From: Pseudoflavonifractor sp. Marseille-P3106 | GTDB taxonomy: Bacteria > Bacillota > Clostridia > Oscillospirales > Oscillospiraceae | Length of the DNA stretch: 64,000 bases | Assembly: GCA_900169975.1 (NCBI GenBank) | Contig: LT827126.1 | Location: 434,001 to 498,000 of the forward strand | Direction of reading: 5' to 3' | Shown here: piece after piece, positions 25,890 through 34,735 of the stretch | Position numbering within the stretch: the first letter of the stretch is position 1 | How the letters are laid out: each line of letters begins with the position of its first letter | Position numbers and translations under genes: made by a program | Notes under the pieces: model-generated | Databases searched by the model: none | The model's input: only the letters and a program-made list of their open reading frames with translations | Told to the model about the DNA's origin: nothing

Positions 25890-26717
25890 ATGAGCAGTCT
25901 CGGCCATTCGGCCTTTCATGCCGGGATAAGCGGCCTGCGTGCCCGCTCGGCGCTGACCAGCGCATACCAGCAGGGCGACGTGAAAAAGGTAAAGCGGTTC
26001 TTCAAAACAGTGGATATTGGGGGCAAGGTTGGCGGCCTCTTTATGGCTCTCATCCTTGTGGCGCTCTCCATATCTATGTTTATGACGGCATTCAGCAGTC
26101 AGACTGATGGCAGCCGCACCGCGCCTTCTATCCCCGCAGAGGCCGGTGCATTGCCGGTCACGGCAGTATACGACGATACAGGCTTCGTGGCGGATTATCA
26201 TATTGAGCATCTGCCAGACTCCTTTGAACATATCGCGGATGACTACCACATCCAGACCGCTGTCTATTCTTCTTCCGCCCCGGCACACGACGTTTACGAT
26301 TCCATTTTCACAGATGAGAATGGCGTTGTCCTCTACATTGAGGAGCACGAGGACTATGGAACGCTGACCTATTACTGGGGCGACAATCTGGACAGTATCT
26401 TCACAGCAGAGAATATCGAGATTCTGGACTCAGCTCAGACCTACTTGGACGCCCGCACGCATGACCGGGCAAGCAACGTGGTGTCTGACTTCAGAACAGG
26501 ATTGAACCAGCTTTTTAACGGTCCTGAACACAAATCTTTATCCGCTCCGTTCGAGTTCGCCACAGCGATTTTCTGGCTCCTGATGGCCCCAGTCTTCTAT
26601 CTACTGGTCAATTTCCTAATCTGTGGTTTAGTCGGAGTGCCGTTCTCAAAGAAGAAGCGCAAAGCATTCCTAGACCGGCTGGTCTCCAGCATGGAGCAGA
26701 ATCCAGCTCCTACCTAA
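25890..26717 (+). CDS. Two-pass membrane protein, 275 aa
   Basis: ATG with GAGGAGAGG upstream. A basic N-terminus, a transmembrane helix near 48-68 (GGLFMALILVALSISMFM), an extracytoplasmic domain of about 150 residues that loosely recalls TPM-type domains (IADDYHIQTAVYSS ... DENGVVLYIEEH), a second helix near 228-250 and a basic tail. Membrane function unknown. Confidence 0.65.
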   Translation: MSSLGHSAFHAGISGLRARSALTSAYQQGDVKKVKRFFKTVDIGGKVGGLFMALILVALSISMFMTAFSSQTDGSRTAPSIPAEAGALPVTAVYDDTGFVADYHIEHLPDSFEHIADDYHIQTAVYSSSAPAHDVYDSIFTDENGVVLYIEEHEDYGTLTYYWGDNLDSIFTAENIEILDSAQTYLDARTHDRASNVVSDFRTGLNQLFNGPEHKSLSAPFEFATAIFWLLMAPVFYLLVNFLICGLVGVPFSKKKRKAFLDRLVSSMEQNPAPT

Positions 26718-26718
26718 T

Positions 26719-26851
26719 TTGACCATCTACCATGCAGATGGTACAATAATAGTATCAATCAAGGGAGTATCTACTACAATCATCATATTATTTCAAGGCA
26801 GCAATCTCGTTACTGAGGTTGCTGTCTTTTTCAATATATACACAAACGATT
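26719..26851 (+). promoter_or_regulatory. Leader F
   Basis: TTGACC (26719-26724), 17 bp, TACAAT (26742-26747), variant box GGGAGTAT (26763-26770). Hairpin 26798-26825 (GGCAGCAATCTC / GAGGTTGCTGTC), T5, CAATATATACACAAAC. Confidence 0.7.
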
Positions 26852-26873
26852 TATCAAAGGAGGTTTTTGTACG

Positions 26874-28397
26874 ATGCAAAACAGTACCAGCAACGACAAG
26901 CAAATCAAAAAGAGCCGCCGGGGACTGACATTCAGCTTTCCGTCGGCAGGACGTCTTTCCGTGGGAAGTCACTATGACTATGTAATCGAGAAGGCGTCGA
27001 GAAGCATCCGCATCGTCCCTGCAGAGGCCGGACAGTACAAAATTTCTCGAAAGAAGAACGGGAAGATATGGAGTTCCCTGGTAGACCTCAGAAATAAGGA
27101 GATTTTGGATGCGGTCGCTGAGATGGAGCAGCTTTATGTTCACATCAGCGATGACCAAATCATCGTCTCCGATGGAAAGGTACACACAGGAGCCGTATCC
27201 AAGAAGACAAGTCCCATTATCGTGTTCCAGCGTGCGGACCTGGCAAGGCTTCGCATGGCGGCTGGCCTAGATGATATTTCGGCTGCAGGGCGGATTCTGG
27301 AGTACACACAAATCAGCCTGGATGAATACCTGGCTGAGTCTCAGGACCCGCTATCGGTCTCTACTGTCCAAAAGGACATCGCCGATATCTACACGGTCGT
27401 CTCACTGTTCAGCGGCGCAGGCATCCTGGATTGGCCATTTGCACAGGACCCGAAGTTCTCTATCCGCTACGCCATCGACTATGACGCTGCGGCCTGCGAG
27501 ACATACCGGAAAAACATCGGGATGCACATTGTCCATGGGGACATCCACAAGGCTTTCACCCAAGCAGGGTATCCTCTGGATGAAACGGTCTCTGACCCAG
27601 ACATCATCATCGGCGGCCCGTCCTGTAAGCCATTCTCGAATGCCAACCGCCATACCAGGCTGGACGACCACCCGGACAGCGACCTCATCGTGCAGTACAT
27701 GCGCATTGTCAAAACCTTGAAACCCAAGGTATTTGCCATGGAGAATGTGCCCGAGGTGCTGACTGCCTGCGGCGGTGCGTATTTTGACGCCATCAAGGAG
27801 ACCGTCAAGGAGTGTGGATATGAGTTGGGCGCTAATATCGTCCAGGACTCCAAAGTCGGCGGTTACACGACCCGGAAGCGTGCCGTTATCCTTGGCAGCC
27901 GGATTGGAGCAGTCTCATTTCCTCCGTTGGAACTGACTTCTGGTATTCACACTGCGGGGGAGGCTCTCGGGAAGGTGACGCCGGAGTGGAGCAACTACTC
28001 TGATGTGACGCTCCCTGGAGCGGATACGAAGAAACGGATGTCCTTCGTCCCGCAGGGAGGGAACTACCAGGATATCCCGGAGGAGTATCGGACGAACAGC
28101 AAGAACCGCCACTCCTGCACCTACCGCCGCCTGGCCTGGAATGAGCCGTCTCCGACGATTGTCAACTGGCGGAAACCGCCGCTGATTCATCCTCTGGAGG
28201 ACCGGACTCTGACTGTGGCCGAAGCAAAAGCTCTCCAGGGCCTGCCGGGCGATTTTCGCATCTGCGGTACTCTTGGGCAGAAACAGCAGCAGGTAGGGAA
28301 CTCCGTGCCTGTCGCACTCGGCCGGTATATCAAGAACGCGGTGTTAGCCCTGCTGCAGAAGGCGACACAGCATCAGCCGTGCGCTTCTATGGCCTAA
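26874..28397 (+). CDS. C5-cytosine DNA methyltransferase, 507 aa
   Basis: ATG with AAAGGAGG upstream. Motif I VVSLFSGAGILDW (about 173-185), motif IV GGPSCKPFS (about 247-255) with the catalytic Cys retained but Ser-Cys-Lys in place of the usual Pro-Cys-Gln, ENVPE (about 289), and QQVGNSVPVALG (motif X, about 472-483). A 165-residue N-terminal extension precedes the catalytic domain. No restriction endonuclease lies nearby, so an orphan role (protection, regulation) is inferred. It sits behind leader F. Confidence 0.85.
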   Translation: MQNSTSNDKQIKKSRRGLTFSFPSAGRLSVGSHYDYVIEKASRSIRIVPAEAGQYKISRKKNGKIWSSLVDLRNKEILDAVAEMEQLYVHISDDQIIVSDGKVHTGAVSKKTSPIIVFQRADLARLRMAAGLDDISAAGRILEYTQISLDEYLAESQDPLSVSTVQKDIADIYTVVSLFSGAGILDWPFAQDPKFSIRYAIDYDAAACETYRKNIGMHIVHGDIHKAFTQAGYPLDETVSDPDIIIGGPSCKPFSNANRHTRLDDHPDSDLIVQYMRIVKTLKPKVFAMENVPEVLTACGGAYFDAIKETVKECGYELGANIVQDSKVGGYTTRKRAVILGSRIGAVSFPPLELTSGIHTAGEALGKVTPEWSNYSDVTLPGADTKKRMSFVPQGGNYQDIPEEYRTNSKNRHSCTYRRLAWNEPSPTIVNWRKPPLIHPLEDRTLTVAEAKALQGLPGDFRICGTLGQKQQQVGNSVPVALGRYIKNAVLALLQKATQHQPCASMA

Positions 28398-28415
28398 TAC
28401 ACGGAGGTGAGAGGT

Positions 28416-28772
28416 ATGGAGACAGATATTGGAGAAATCCCCATTCACTACTTTTTGTCAACTTACGAGTTGGTCAAGAAGTCTGTTCCAGCGAGCTTCG
28501 TGCTCACGATGCTTAATGGCGGCTATCTGACCTTTCTCGGTGATGCGGAGATAGTCAGCCAGATTCTGCAGATTCCACTATACGCCCAGGAAGTGCTCAA
28601 TCACAGCAAGCCTGTGCCATACTGCTTTATCCCCATGGATGGATTCGGTGAAAACCTAGACACCATCATGGATGTGCAGGGGAGTGGTGTTGTTCTTGCT
28701 GACAAAAATCCGGGAGTTGGAATTGAGACATTTGCAATTTTGCCCGCACAGATACAACTCTCACTATTCTGA
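28416..28772 (+). CDS. Hypothetical protein, 118 aa
   Basis: ATG 28416 with CGGAGGTG about 8 nt upstream. Hydrophobic patches but no clear membrane helix. No family recognised. Cotranscribed with the methyltransferase. Confidence 0.65.
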   Translation: METDIGEIPIHYFLSTYELVKKSVPASFVLTMLNGGYLTFLGDAEIVSQILQIPLYAQEVLNHSKPVPYCFIPMDGFGENLDTIMDVQGSGVVLADKNPGVGIETFAILPAQIQLSLF

Positions 28773-28809
28773 TAAACTTATTCTGCGAGTAAAAAAGGAG
28801 ACGTTTCAA

Positions 28810-28971
28810 ATGAAATTCGTTGATGCAAAAAAACTTCATGATGAAGATGAGGTAATTGTCAAAAAGACCGGCTGCGTGCTCCATGTGTTGGGGGACGTCG
28901 AGGTCGACGGGAAGGATGTGTTTATCCCGTGCGATGACGGAAAACTGTATCATCACACTGCCGTCAAATAA
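28810..28971 (+). CDS. Small hypothetical protein, 53 aa
   Basis: ATG 28810 behind AAAAAGGAG. A compact beta-type sequence (DEDEVIVKKTGCVLHVLGDVEV). A terminator follows at once. Confidence 0.65.
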   Translation: MKFVDAKKLHDEDEVIVKKTGCVLHVLGDVEVDGKDVFIPCDDGKLYHHTAVK

Positions 28972-28976
28972 GTCCG

Positions 28977-29016
28977 TCAGGTCCCGCACAGATATATTTT
29001 CTGTGCGGGGCCTGGT
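28977..29016 (+). terminator. Terminator-like hairpin
   Basis: GGTCCCGCACAGA pairs with TCTGTGCGGGGCC; weak T-tract after it. Ends the methyltransferase operon. Confidence 0.6.
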
Positions 29017-29039
29017 TCAAAATGTAGACTTGCCTGGGA

Positions 29040-29068
29040 TTGACCGGGACAAAAAGGTATAGTACAAT
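29040..29068 (+). promoter_or_regulatory. Promoter for the HipA-like gene
   Basis: TTGACC (29040-29045), 17 bp, TACAAT (29063-29068). A GGGAGGGA stretch 13 nt later serves as ribosome site. No attenuator hairpin. Confidence 0.65.
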
Positions 29069-29094
29069 AGCACAGACAGAAGGGAGGGAACCTT

Positions 29095-30144
29095 ATGCTG
29101 ACTGGACTTATCATGAGCGGGGACACACCCGTCGCCAGATTTTCTGGCCGGGCAGTCACCCCCATTTTGCCGAGCAGGGCTCCCCTATGTTTCCGTAATG
29201 GGGGAGACCTGGAGGCGTGGCTTGAAATGCGGGCCATCGACCGCCATCGGACGAATAGCCGCATTTTGAAGCGCGTGCTTCGGCTCGGCGACACCTCAGA
29301 CCTGAACACGGTCCTCCGTGTCCATGGCGCGACGATTACCGACAACTACTGGGTGAAGACGGATGATGAGCAAGACCTATGCTGTGAAAAGGTCCGCTTT
29401 TCCCAGAACTACTTCGCGGACGTGGCTCTGCACGGCTCCTTTGACAGCTTCTCCAAGCAGTATACACCTGAGCAGCTCCGCACCCCAACGCCGGAACTGA
29501 CCAACATCGGCAGTTACGAAAAGTGCTGGCGGCTGATAGATGGGGAGTGGGTTATGCTCAAGCAAGGCTCCATTTGTGAAATCTACTCTGAGGTGTTCAC
29601 CGCCAAACTTGGAAAGCGCCTTGGCTTCCGAATGGCGGATTACCAGGTCATCGACGGCTGCGCCGCAACGACAGATTTCACGGAGGGCAGGCTCAACTTC
29701 GAACCCATGGCCTACCTCACAGGGGAAAACGAGGAGTACGCAGACAACTACCATGCATTGAAGCAGCTTCAACCCGGCCTGGAGCGGGAGTACCTGGACA
29801 TCCTCTTCATGGATGCCCTGGTCTTCAACGTGGACCGGCATACGCAGAACTTCGGCATTCTGCGAAACGGGGAAACTGGAGACATCCTCTCCATGGCCCC
29901 AAACTTCGATAACAACATGGCGCTCATTTCCAGGGGCTATGCGGAGGACCCGGAAAGAACAGCAAATATGCTGGTCGACATGTTCCGCGACCTCATCTAC
30001 GATGAGGGTGTCTTCTATAAGGCCCCGAATCTGGATGAGCAGACGGTGCGTGACATTGCTGTCAGCACCATGCCAGGGGCAGATGTGGACCGGGAGTATG
30101 TGGTAAAGCTGGTCATGGCCAACTATGCCAAGCTCCTCAAGTAG
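29095..30144 (+). CDS. HipA-like kinase domain protein, 349 aa
   Basis: The C-terminal half has the HipA-type catalytic pattern NVDRHTQNFG (about 245-254) and PNFDNNMAL (about 270-278), and WVMLKQGS near residue 157 could supply the ATP-binding Lys. HipA proteins phosphorylate proteins such as glutamyl-tRNA synthetase and are usually paired with a HipB antitoxin. No HipB-like HTH gene is adjacent, and this gene has its own promoter, so a stand-alone regulatory or toxin role is open. Confidence 0.65.
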   Translation: MLTGLIMSGDTPVARFSGRAVTPILPSRAPLCFRNGGDLEAWLEMRAIDRHRTNSRILKRVLRLGDTSDLNTVLRVHGATITDNYWVKTDDEQDLCCEKVRFSQNYFADVALHGSFDSFSKQYTPEQLRTPTPELTNIGSYEKCWRLIDGEWVMLKQGSICEIYSEVFTAKLGKRLGFRMADYQVIDGCAATTDFTEGRLNFEPMAYLTGENEEYADNYHALKQLQPGLEREYLDILFMDALVFNVDRHTQNFGILRNGETGDILSMAPNFDNNMALISRGYAEDPERTANMLVDMFRDLIYDEGVFYKAPNLDEQTVRDIAVSTMPGADVDREYVVKLVMANYAKLLK

Positions 30145-30178
30145 TAAGCGCCTAAGTGCTTAAGCGCTAGAGTGCTTC
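30145..30178 (+). repeat. Octamer array 4
   Basis: Four units in 8-bp phase (AGCGCCTA, AGTGCTTA, AGCGCTAG, AGTGCTTC) directly after the HipA-like gene's stop. Confidence 0.65.
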
Positions 30179-30196
30179 ATTTGACTCAGACAAACA

Positions 30197-30226
30197 GGGC
30201 TCACTCCTTCGGAGTGGGTCTTGTTC
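30197..30226 (+). terminator. Terminator between octamer array 4 and leader G
   Basis: A stem around ACTCCTTCGGAGT within GGGCTCACTCC...GGAGTGGGTCTTG, followed by TTGTTCTAATT. Ends the HipA-like transcript. Confidence 0.5.
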
Positions 30227-30230
30227 TAAT

Positions 30231-30354
30231 TTGACGACAATTTTTGGGCGTGGTACAATAATTTTATCAGACAAGGAAGTATGTTTATCACATCACGGCA
30301 TAGAAAAAATCCAAGACCACAGACTCTAAAGGTGAGTTTGTGGCCTTTTTTCAT
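30231..30354 (+). promoter_or_regulatory. Leader G
   Basis: TTGACG (30231-30236), 17 bp, TACAAT (30254-30259), GGAAGTAT (30275-30282). Hairpin 30317-30343 (CCACAGACTC / GAGTTTGTGG), T6. The downstream ATATATACA tract is replaced by CATATAAAATAG, and an extra 75 nt precede the ribosome site. Confidence 0.7.
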
Positions 30355-30450
30355 ATAAAATAGCGGCTTGCTACCGTATCGATGCAAGGACCTGTCAGGA
30401 AGACGAGTATTATTATTTTCTAAAGCAACATTGAGAATGGAGGAAATACC

Positions 30451-30759
30451 ATGAAAAACACCACAAATAACCAAGAGAAAAAGGTTTTCAATCTGCAGGA
30501 CGCCATCAATAATTTGCTGGCGGAGGACGATGCCAGTATACTGGCGGAAATCCCGGCAGTCTTTGTTGATGAGGCATGGGGCGATGACGAGTCCTATGAA
30601 AGCAAGGGCCGCGCCATGCTGGAGGCATATCTGAAGGGCGACGTTGACGGCTTCTGTATTGCCCTGACTGGATGGTCCTTTGAAAACATCCTGAAAAGAG
30701 CAGGTGCCATCGAGGACTACGACCAGACGTTCCATCAGAAGGGCAGGGGGGAGAAATGA
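30451..30759 (+). CDS. Hypothetical protein, 102 aa
   Basis: ATG with TGGAGGAAA upstream. Acidic, helical. No family recognised. ATGA overlap with the next gene. Confidence 0.65.
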   Translation: MKNTTNNQEKKVFNLQDAINNLLAEDDASILAEIPAVFVDEAWGDDESYESKGRAMLEAYLKGDVDGFCIALTGWSFENILKRAGAIEDYDQTFHQKGRGEK

Positions 30760-30947
30760 CATCATTTTCTCGTTTCCAGGAAATCGTTCGTGCCATGGGC
30801 GGCCAATGGGCTGGCCCTCATGTGGTATTCACTCGGACACAGAGCGAATACCACGCTGCCTGTAACGGCGAATGGATACACCTGCTTGCTCCTGGCGGAT
30901 ACTGGTCCGCAAAAGGGGTGGACGCGGAGCGCCGGATGACTTGGTGA
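30756..30947 (+). CDS. Small hypothetical protein, 63 aa
   Basis: ATGA overlap with the previous stop; GGGGGGAG upstream. Short alpha/beta sequence. Confidence 0.6.
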   Translation: MTSFSRFQEIVRAMGGQWAGPHVVFTRTQSEYHAACNGEWIHLLAPGGYWSAKGVDAERRMTW

Positions 30948-30971
30948 TTGAAAAAGGGGAATGGATTGCTC

Positions 30972-31157
30972 GTGAAAACCAACTGGAAAGAGAAGTCAAA
31001 AGCCATGGTTCAAGAGTACATCGCCGTCTGTCAGCAAGAATGCTACGACGACGCGCAGATTATCGACGTACTGGCTGAAATCTTCACCCGGGAGGAGCTG
31101 GAATCCCTCGGCTATGGTGATTTCGTCAGAGACTACTTTAACGACGCAGAAGGCTGA
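30972..31157 (+). CDS. Small hypothetical protein, 61 aa
   Basis: GTG 30972 is preferred because AAAAAGGGGA (30951-30960) lies upstream; TTG 30948 is an alternative in frame. Helical (MVQEYIAVCQQECYDDAQII). Strong terminator follows. Confidence 0.55.
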   Translation: MKTNWKEKSKAMVQEYIAVCQQECYDDAQIIDVLAEIFTREELESLGYGDFVRDYFNDAEG

Positions 31158-31162
31158 TAAAG

Positions 31163-31208
31163 CCTGCCCCGCACTTTCTCAGATAGAGAGAGTGCGGGGC
31201 TTTTTTAT
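31163..31208 (+). terminator. Intrinsic terminator
   Basis: GCCCCGCACTTTCTC pairs with GAGAGAGTGCGGGGC, then T6. Strong. Confidence 0.8.
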
Positions 31209-31220
31209 TTTTAAACAGCA

Positions 31221-31261
31221 GGCGCTAAAGCACCTAAGCACTTAATATCTTAGGTGCTCAC
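31221..31261 (+). repeat. Octamer array 5
   Basis: GCGCTAAA, GCACCTAA, GCACTTAA, TATCTTAG, GTGCTCAC: the clearest of the arrays, three direct units followed by an inverted one. 39 bp upstream of the -35 of leader H. Confidence 0.7.
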
Positions 31262-31299
31262 ATAGGAGCCCCCTGCACTTGTCCCCTCAAGGGCTAAAT

Positions 31300-31436
31300 T
31301 TGACTCATAAATTTCTGCATGGTAAGATATTCCCATCAAACAAGGGAGTATAAACGAGAACAAAACCCATATTCCACGATGATTCAAGTAGCTTGTATCT
31401 GCTTTGCAGGTGCTGGCTGCTTTTTTATATATACCA
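31300..31436 (+). promoter_or_regulatory. Leader H
   Basis: TTGACT (31300-31305), 17 bp, TAAGAT (31323-31328), box GGGAGTAT (31344-31351). An imperfect hairpin at 31387-31421 (AGTAGC ... GGCTGCT), T6, ATATATACCAAA. Confidence 0.7.
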
Positions 31437-31464
31437 AATCAAAAATTGAAGGAGGAGATGCCGT

Positions 31465-31620
31465 ATGGCTCGAAAGAAGCCTATGAAAACCGTCCCGACC
31501 CAGTTCGAGCTGATGCGGAAGATGCGCGGTTCTTGGAATGGACTGAATCCGGTAACACGGGTCATTCCAAACAAGAAGGCGTACACCCGCAAAGTCAAGC
31601 ACAAGGGTCGGGACGAATGA
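31465..31620 (+). CDS. Small basic protein, 51 aa
   Basis: ATG 31465 follows GAAGGAGGAG. Highly basic, with a conserved-looking core (FELMRKMRGSWNGLNPVTR) and Lys/Arg-rich ends. It may bind nucleic acid. First gene of the operon behind leader H; not recognised. Confidence 0.65.
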   Translation: MARKKPMKTVPTQFELMRKMRGSWNGLNPVTRVIPNKKAYTRKVKHKGRDE

Positions 31621-31656
31621 CCCTGTTATACACAGACGTTTAAGGAGGAGTAACTG

Positions 31657-32853
31657 ATGGAAACCAAGATGGAAAAAAGATTTGACGATTATGTATTCTA
31701 CACAGCAGATGAATCGGAGTTCCTGACGGAAATCTCCGAGATGGAGAAGAACTCTGTCTGGATGCCAGGCATTCCGAGAACCGCATTGACGGTCCTTCCC
31801 CTGGATGCCCCCATGTTCATTCAGGAAGCCGTGGACAAGTACAACATCGACCCCGACCTGGCCCGTGATACCGTGGATGATGCCAGCGCAGGTACACATC
31901 TGATGGTCCAGTACCAGGGCCAGACATGGTGCCTGCGGGACACCGGCCGCATGACCCTCTATACCTCCGCCGGTCAGATTGGCCCGGCGAATGGGAACAT
32001 GGTCAAGGCGGAGGCATACAGCGACCTGGCCAAGAGCATGAACCTCGGCCTGAAATATGCCAAGGGTAACGCTCTCCTGCTGATTCGCTACGGCAAACTG
32101 TCTGCACTGCACAGCGGCGCATCCGACGGCTACTGTGTCATGCCCATCAGCGAACTGCTGGCCGCCACGAAGAACGCCTTAAATAAGCGCTTTGGGGTGC
32201 CCCAGTTCAAGGAGGGGTCCAACAGCCACAGCTACACCAGCGCCATTTGGGAACTGCCGGATGTGCAGAGCGAGTTGGTGAACAAATACCAGCAGGCTCT
32301 CTCCACGGCCGTCAGCCGGAATCACAGCGCCAACTGGATGCCCATGGTTCGCTTTTCTACAAGCGATACTGCGACCAGCAGCGCTGTCCTGATGCCGAAG
32401 CTGAAGCCGAGTTCCGGCGGGTATGCCTTCTGTATCGGCAAGGGCATCCGGGTCGAGCACATGATGAAAACCTCCGGGGCAGTCTATGGGCTGGAGAAGT
32501 TCCAGCAGGAAGCGGAAAATCTCTATGCCCTGTTTGAGGATGGCGCGGAGCTGATGAAGAAGCTGGGTGAGGTGGAAATCGCAAACCCGGTCAACTGCCT
32601 CGTCGGTATCTGTGCTGCCCTGAAGATTCCCCGTAAGTACGCTGACCCCGCTCGTGAGGAAGTGGACACGTTCACTATCAGCACGCCGCGTATGTCCGCT
32701 CTGGATATTTACCTCTCTATGGCTCAAATCCCGCAGTATGCGAAGGACAATGGTGCCAGCGAGGCAAAAATTCTGGAACTGGAGGAGACCGTGGCCAAGA
32801 TTCTGAACATGGACTTCACTGACTACGATGTCGGCGGCGTCGTTTCTTGGTAA
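31657..32853 (+). CDS. Hypothetical protein, possibly DUF932-like, 398 aa
   Basis: ATG with AAGGAGGAG upstream. A long soluble protein. Its middle (WMPMVRFSTSDTATSSAVL, then an FCIGKGIRVEHMMKTSG segment) resembles the strand plus 'NG' loop of DUF932 phage/plasmid proteins, but the match is loose. Its place upstream of the YqaJ-like exonuclease and RecD2-like helicase suggests a role in element DNA metabolism. Confidence 0.5.
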   Translation: METKMEKRFDDYVFYTADESEFLTEISEMEKNSVWMPGIPRTALTVLPLDAPMFIQEAVDKYNIDPDLARDTVDDASAGTHLMVQYQGQTWCLRDTGRMTLYTSAGQIGPANGNMVKAEAYSDLAKSMNLGLKYAKGNALLLIRYGKLSALHSGASDGYCVMPISELLAATKNALNKRFGVPQFKEGSNSHSYTSAIWELPDVQSELVNKYQQALSTAVSRNHSANWMPMVRFSTSDTATSSAVLMPKLKPSSGGYAFCIGKGIRVEHMMKTSGAVYGLEKFQQEAENLYALFEDGAELMKKLGEVEIANPVNCLVGICAALKIPRKYADPAREEVDTFTISTPRMSALDIYLSMAQIPQYAKDNGASEAKILELEETVAKILNMDFTDYDVGGVVSW

Positions 32854-32862
32854 AATCCCATT

Positions 32863-32902
32863 ATAGGGCTCCGCGACCATTCATCGGTTGCGGGGCCCAT
32901 CT
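32863..32902 (+). terminator. Hairpin after the 398-aa gene
   Basis: GGGCTCCGCGACC pairs with GGTTGCGGGGCCC. No T-tract; probably partial termination before the exonuclease genes. Confidence 0.5.
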
Positions 32903-32923
32903 ACTAAAAGAGGTGAACAAAAA

Positions 32924-33250
32924 ATGCGTATCAAAATTTTGGAGACGCAGAGTGGACGGAGATATATCGTTTCTGAAAAGAACGAACTGACCCAGTACAG
33001 ATATAACTTCTCAAAAGGCGGACTCCAGCGCCCGCAGTTCAGTGGGAACTGGAGGCTGGTTGGCTTTGCAAAAGTCCTGCCATTTGGCCATATCGGACCG
33101 GATATCCCGCCGGAAGAAGTCCTGGGTCAAGACATGAAGTTTAAGAACGGTCGAGGGGCCTACGTGGTCCTCGACTACGACTATGGCACACATCGCATCT
33201 GGGGAGACCGGGCGGTGGCCTTTTACGAAACGGAGGTTCGGTTTCAGTGA
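32924..33250 (+). CDS. Hypothetical protein, 108 aa
   Basis: ATG 32924 with AGAGGTGA upstream. Beta-rich small protein. Its stop overlaps the GTG of the exonuclease gene, so the two are probably functionally linked. Confidence 0.65.
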   Translation: MRIKILETQSGRRYIVSEKNELTQYRYNFSKGGLQRPQFSGNWRLVGFAKVLPFGHIGPDIPPEEVLGQDMKFKNGRGAYVVLDYDYGTHRIWGDRAVAFYETEVRFQ

Positions 33251-34632
33251 GCTATTTCGAATGTAACCTGCCAGATGTAAGCCCGGCCTATATCCATCCA
33301 ACCATGTCCGCAGCATTCACTGAGACTTTGCAGCGGGTAAAGCGGCGGATGGCTAAGCTGAATGACGCCCTGGAGATGACCGGCATGGACGGCGCTGTAT
33401 TTGCGAAGCTGGCCAAGGTGCTGTTCGACAACTTCTACACGAAGTTCGAGGACTGCGGCGCTGAGGAACTGGCTGTGTGGGTGCAGAGCTGTGATGACGG
33501 AAGTCCCGTGCAGCATCGGCTTGAATGGCCCAATGCCACCGTGGTCGTCGATTGCGCGTTTCTCACCACAGAAGAGTGGGAGATGATTCGGCACCTGGGT
33601 ATCGGGGGCTCTGATGACGCCTCTATCCTGGGCACCAGTGTCTACAAGAATGCGCAGGAGACATACCACGATAAAGTGTGGAGCCCGATGCTGATGCCTG
33701 CGGACGAATCTCAGGCTGTCTTCGACCGTGGCCATTTTATGGAGGATAACGTCGTGGAGGCATTCCTTAAGCTCACGGATTTCAAGCGTATTCCTGAGAC
33801 CAGGATGTTCCGCTCCAAGAAGTACCCCCACGCTCTGGCCGACATCGACGCCATCATCCAGGCACCGGACGGACGCCTGTTCGTCTTCGAGGCTAAGACA
33901 ACGGTGGCGGAGAACCATGCGGCATGGGAAGACGATAAAATCCCCTGCTCGTATACCCCACAGATGCGGCACTATCCCGCCGTACTTGCGGACGACAGGA
34001 TTCAGGGGACGTACATCGGCTGTATTTTTACAGTTGACCTCATTGCAGGCGGTATCTACATTGGAAGTTCGTTTTCCGATGAGCAATTTGTTGCCCGATT
34101 TCTGGACAGGAATATCCAAACAGAGGGGCAGCAACTTCAACATATCGAAGAGTGGTGGAACGCTTACGTTGAGCGTGGCATTGAGCCGCCGCCATCCAGT
34201 ATTCCCAGTAATGATATCGCCGTTATCCGGCAGTTCCATTCCGGCCCAGCCAATCCAGATAAGCCTGTACTGGACCTGACGCCGGAGGCATCCCAGTACT
34301 GGAAGATTATCGAAGAATACGTGAAGGTAGCAGACGATAAGTCTGCTCAACAGAAAGTCGTAAAGTCTTTGGAGGACCGGCAGAAGCAGATTCAAAAAGT
34401 ATTTATGAAGCGGATGCTGGATGTTACGGAGGCCCGGATTGATTTGCCCAGTGGAGATGAGTACTACGAAATCAAATGGACTCCACGGAAAGGAACCACA
34501 GTTGATATGGAAAAGCTCAAAATCGCGTTTCCTGAGGCTTATCAGAGATGCGTTGAGACCAATCCTGAGTCCTCTCGCGTGTTCAGCATCAAGAAGAAGG
34601 TGAAGAAGGCAGCGAAGAAAAAGAAATCCTGA
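33247..34632 (+). CDS. YqaJ-type (lambda-exonuclease fold) recombination exonuclease, 461 aa
   Basis: GTG start in the preceding stop. GIGGSDDASILG (about 119-130), FDRGHFMEDNVVEAF, ADIDAII (about 198-204) and FVFEAKTT (about 212-219) form the YqaJ/lambda-exo PD-(D/E)xK site. Such enzymes resect DNA ends for single-strand annealing recombination, normally with a RecT-type annealase; no clear annealase is seen here. It has about 110 extra N-terminal residues and a Lys-rich tail. Confidence 0.8.
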   Translation: MSYFECNLPDVSPAYIHPTMSAAFTETLQRVKRRMAKLNDALEMTGMDGAVFAKLAKVLFDNFYTKFEDCGAEELAVWVQSCDDGSPVQHRLEWPNATVVVDCAFLTTEEWEMIRHLGIGGSDDASILGTSVYKNAQETYHDKVWSPMLMPADESQAVFDRGHFMEDNVVEAFLKLTDFKRIPETRMFRSKKYPHALADIDAIIQAPDGRLFVFEAKTTVAENHAAWEDDKIPCSYTPQMRHYPAVLADDRIQGTYIGCIFTVDLIAGGIYIGSSFSDEQFVARFLDRNIQTEGQQLQHIEEWWNAYVERGIEPPPSSIPSNDIAVIRQFHSGPANPDKPVLDLTPEASQYWKIIEEYVKVADDKSAQQKVVKSLEDRQKQIQKVFMKRMLDVTEARIDLPSGDEYYEIKWTPRKGTTVDMEKLKIAFPEAYQRCVETNPESSRVFSIKKKVKKAAKKKKS

Positions 34633-34735
34633 TTTACCTTCCTCCCAGGAAAATCAGAAGGGAGAAGATTTATTTTGACCAAGGCAAATGACTTGATTTC
34701 CACAAGTCAGACTGCCCCGGAGGGGGTGGTTTGAC

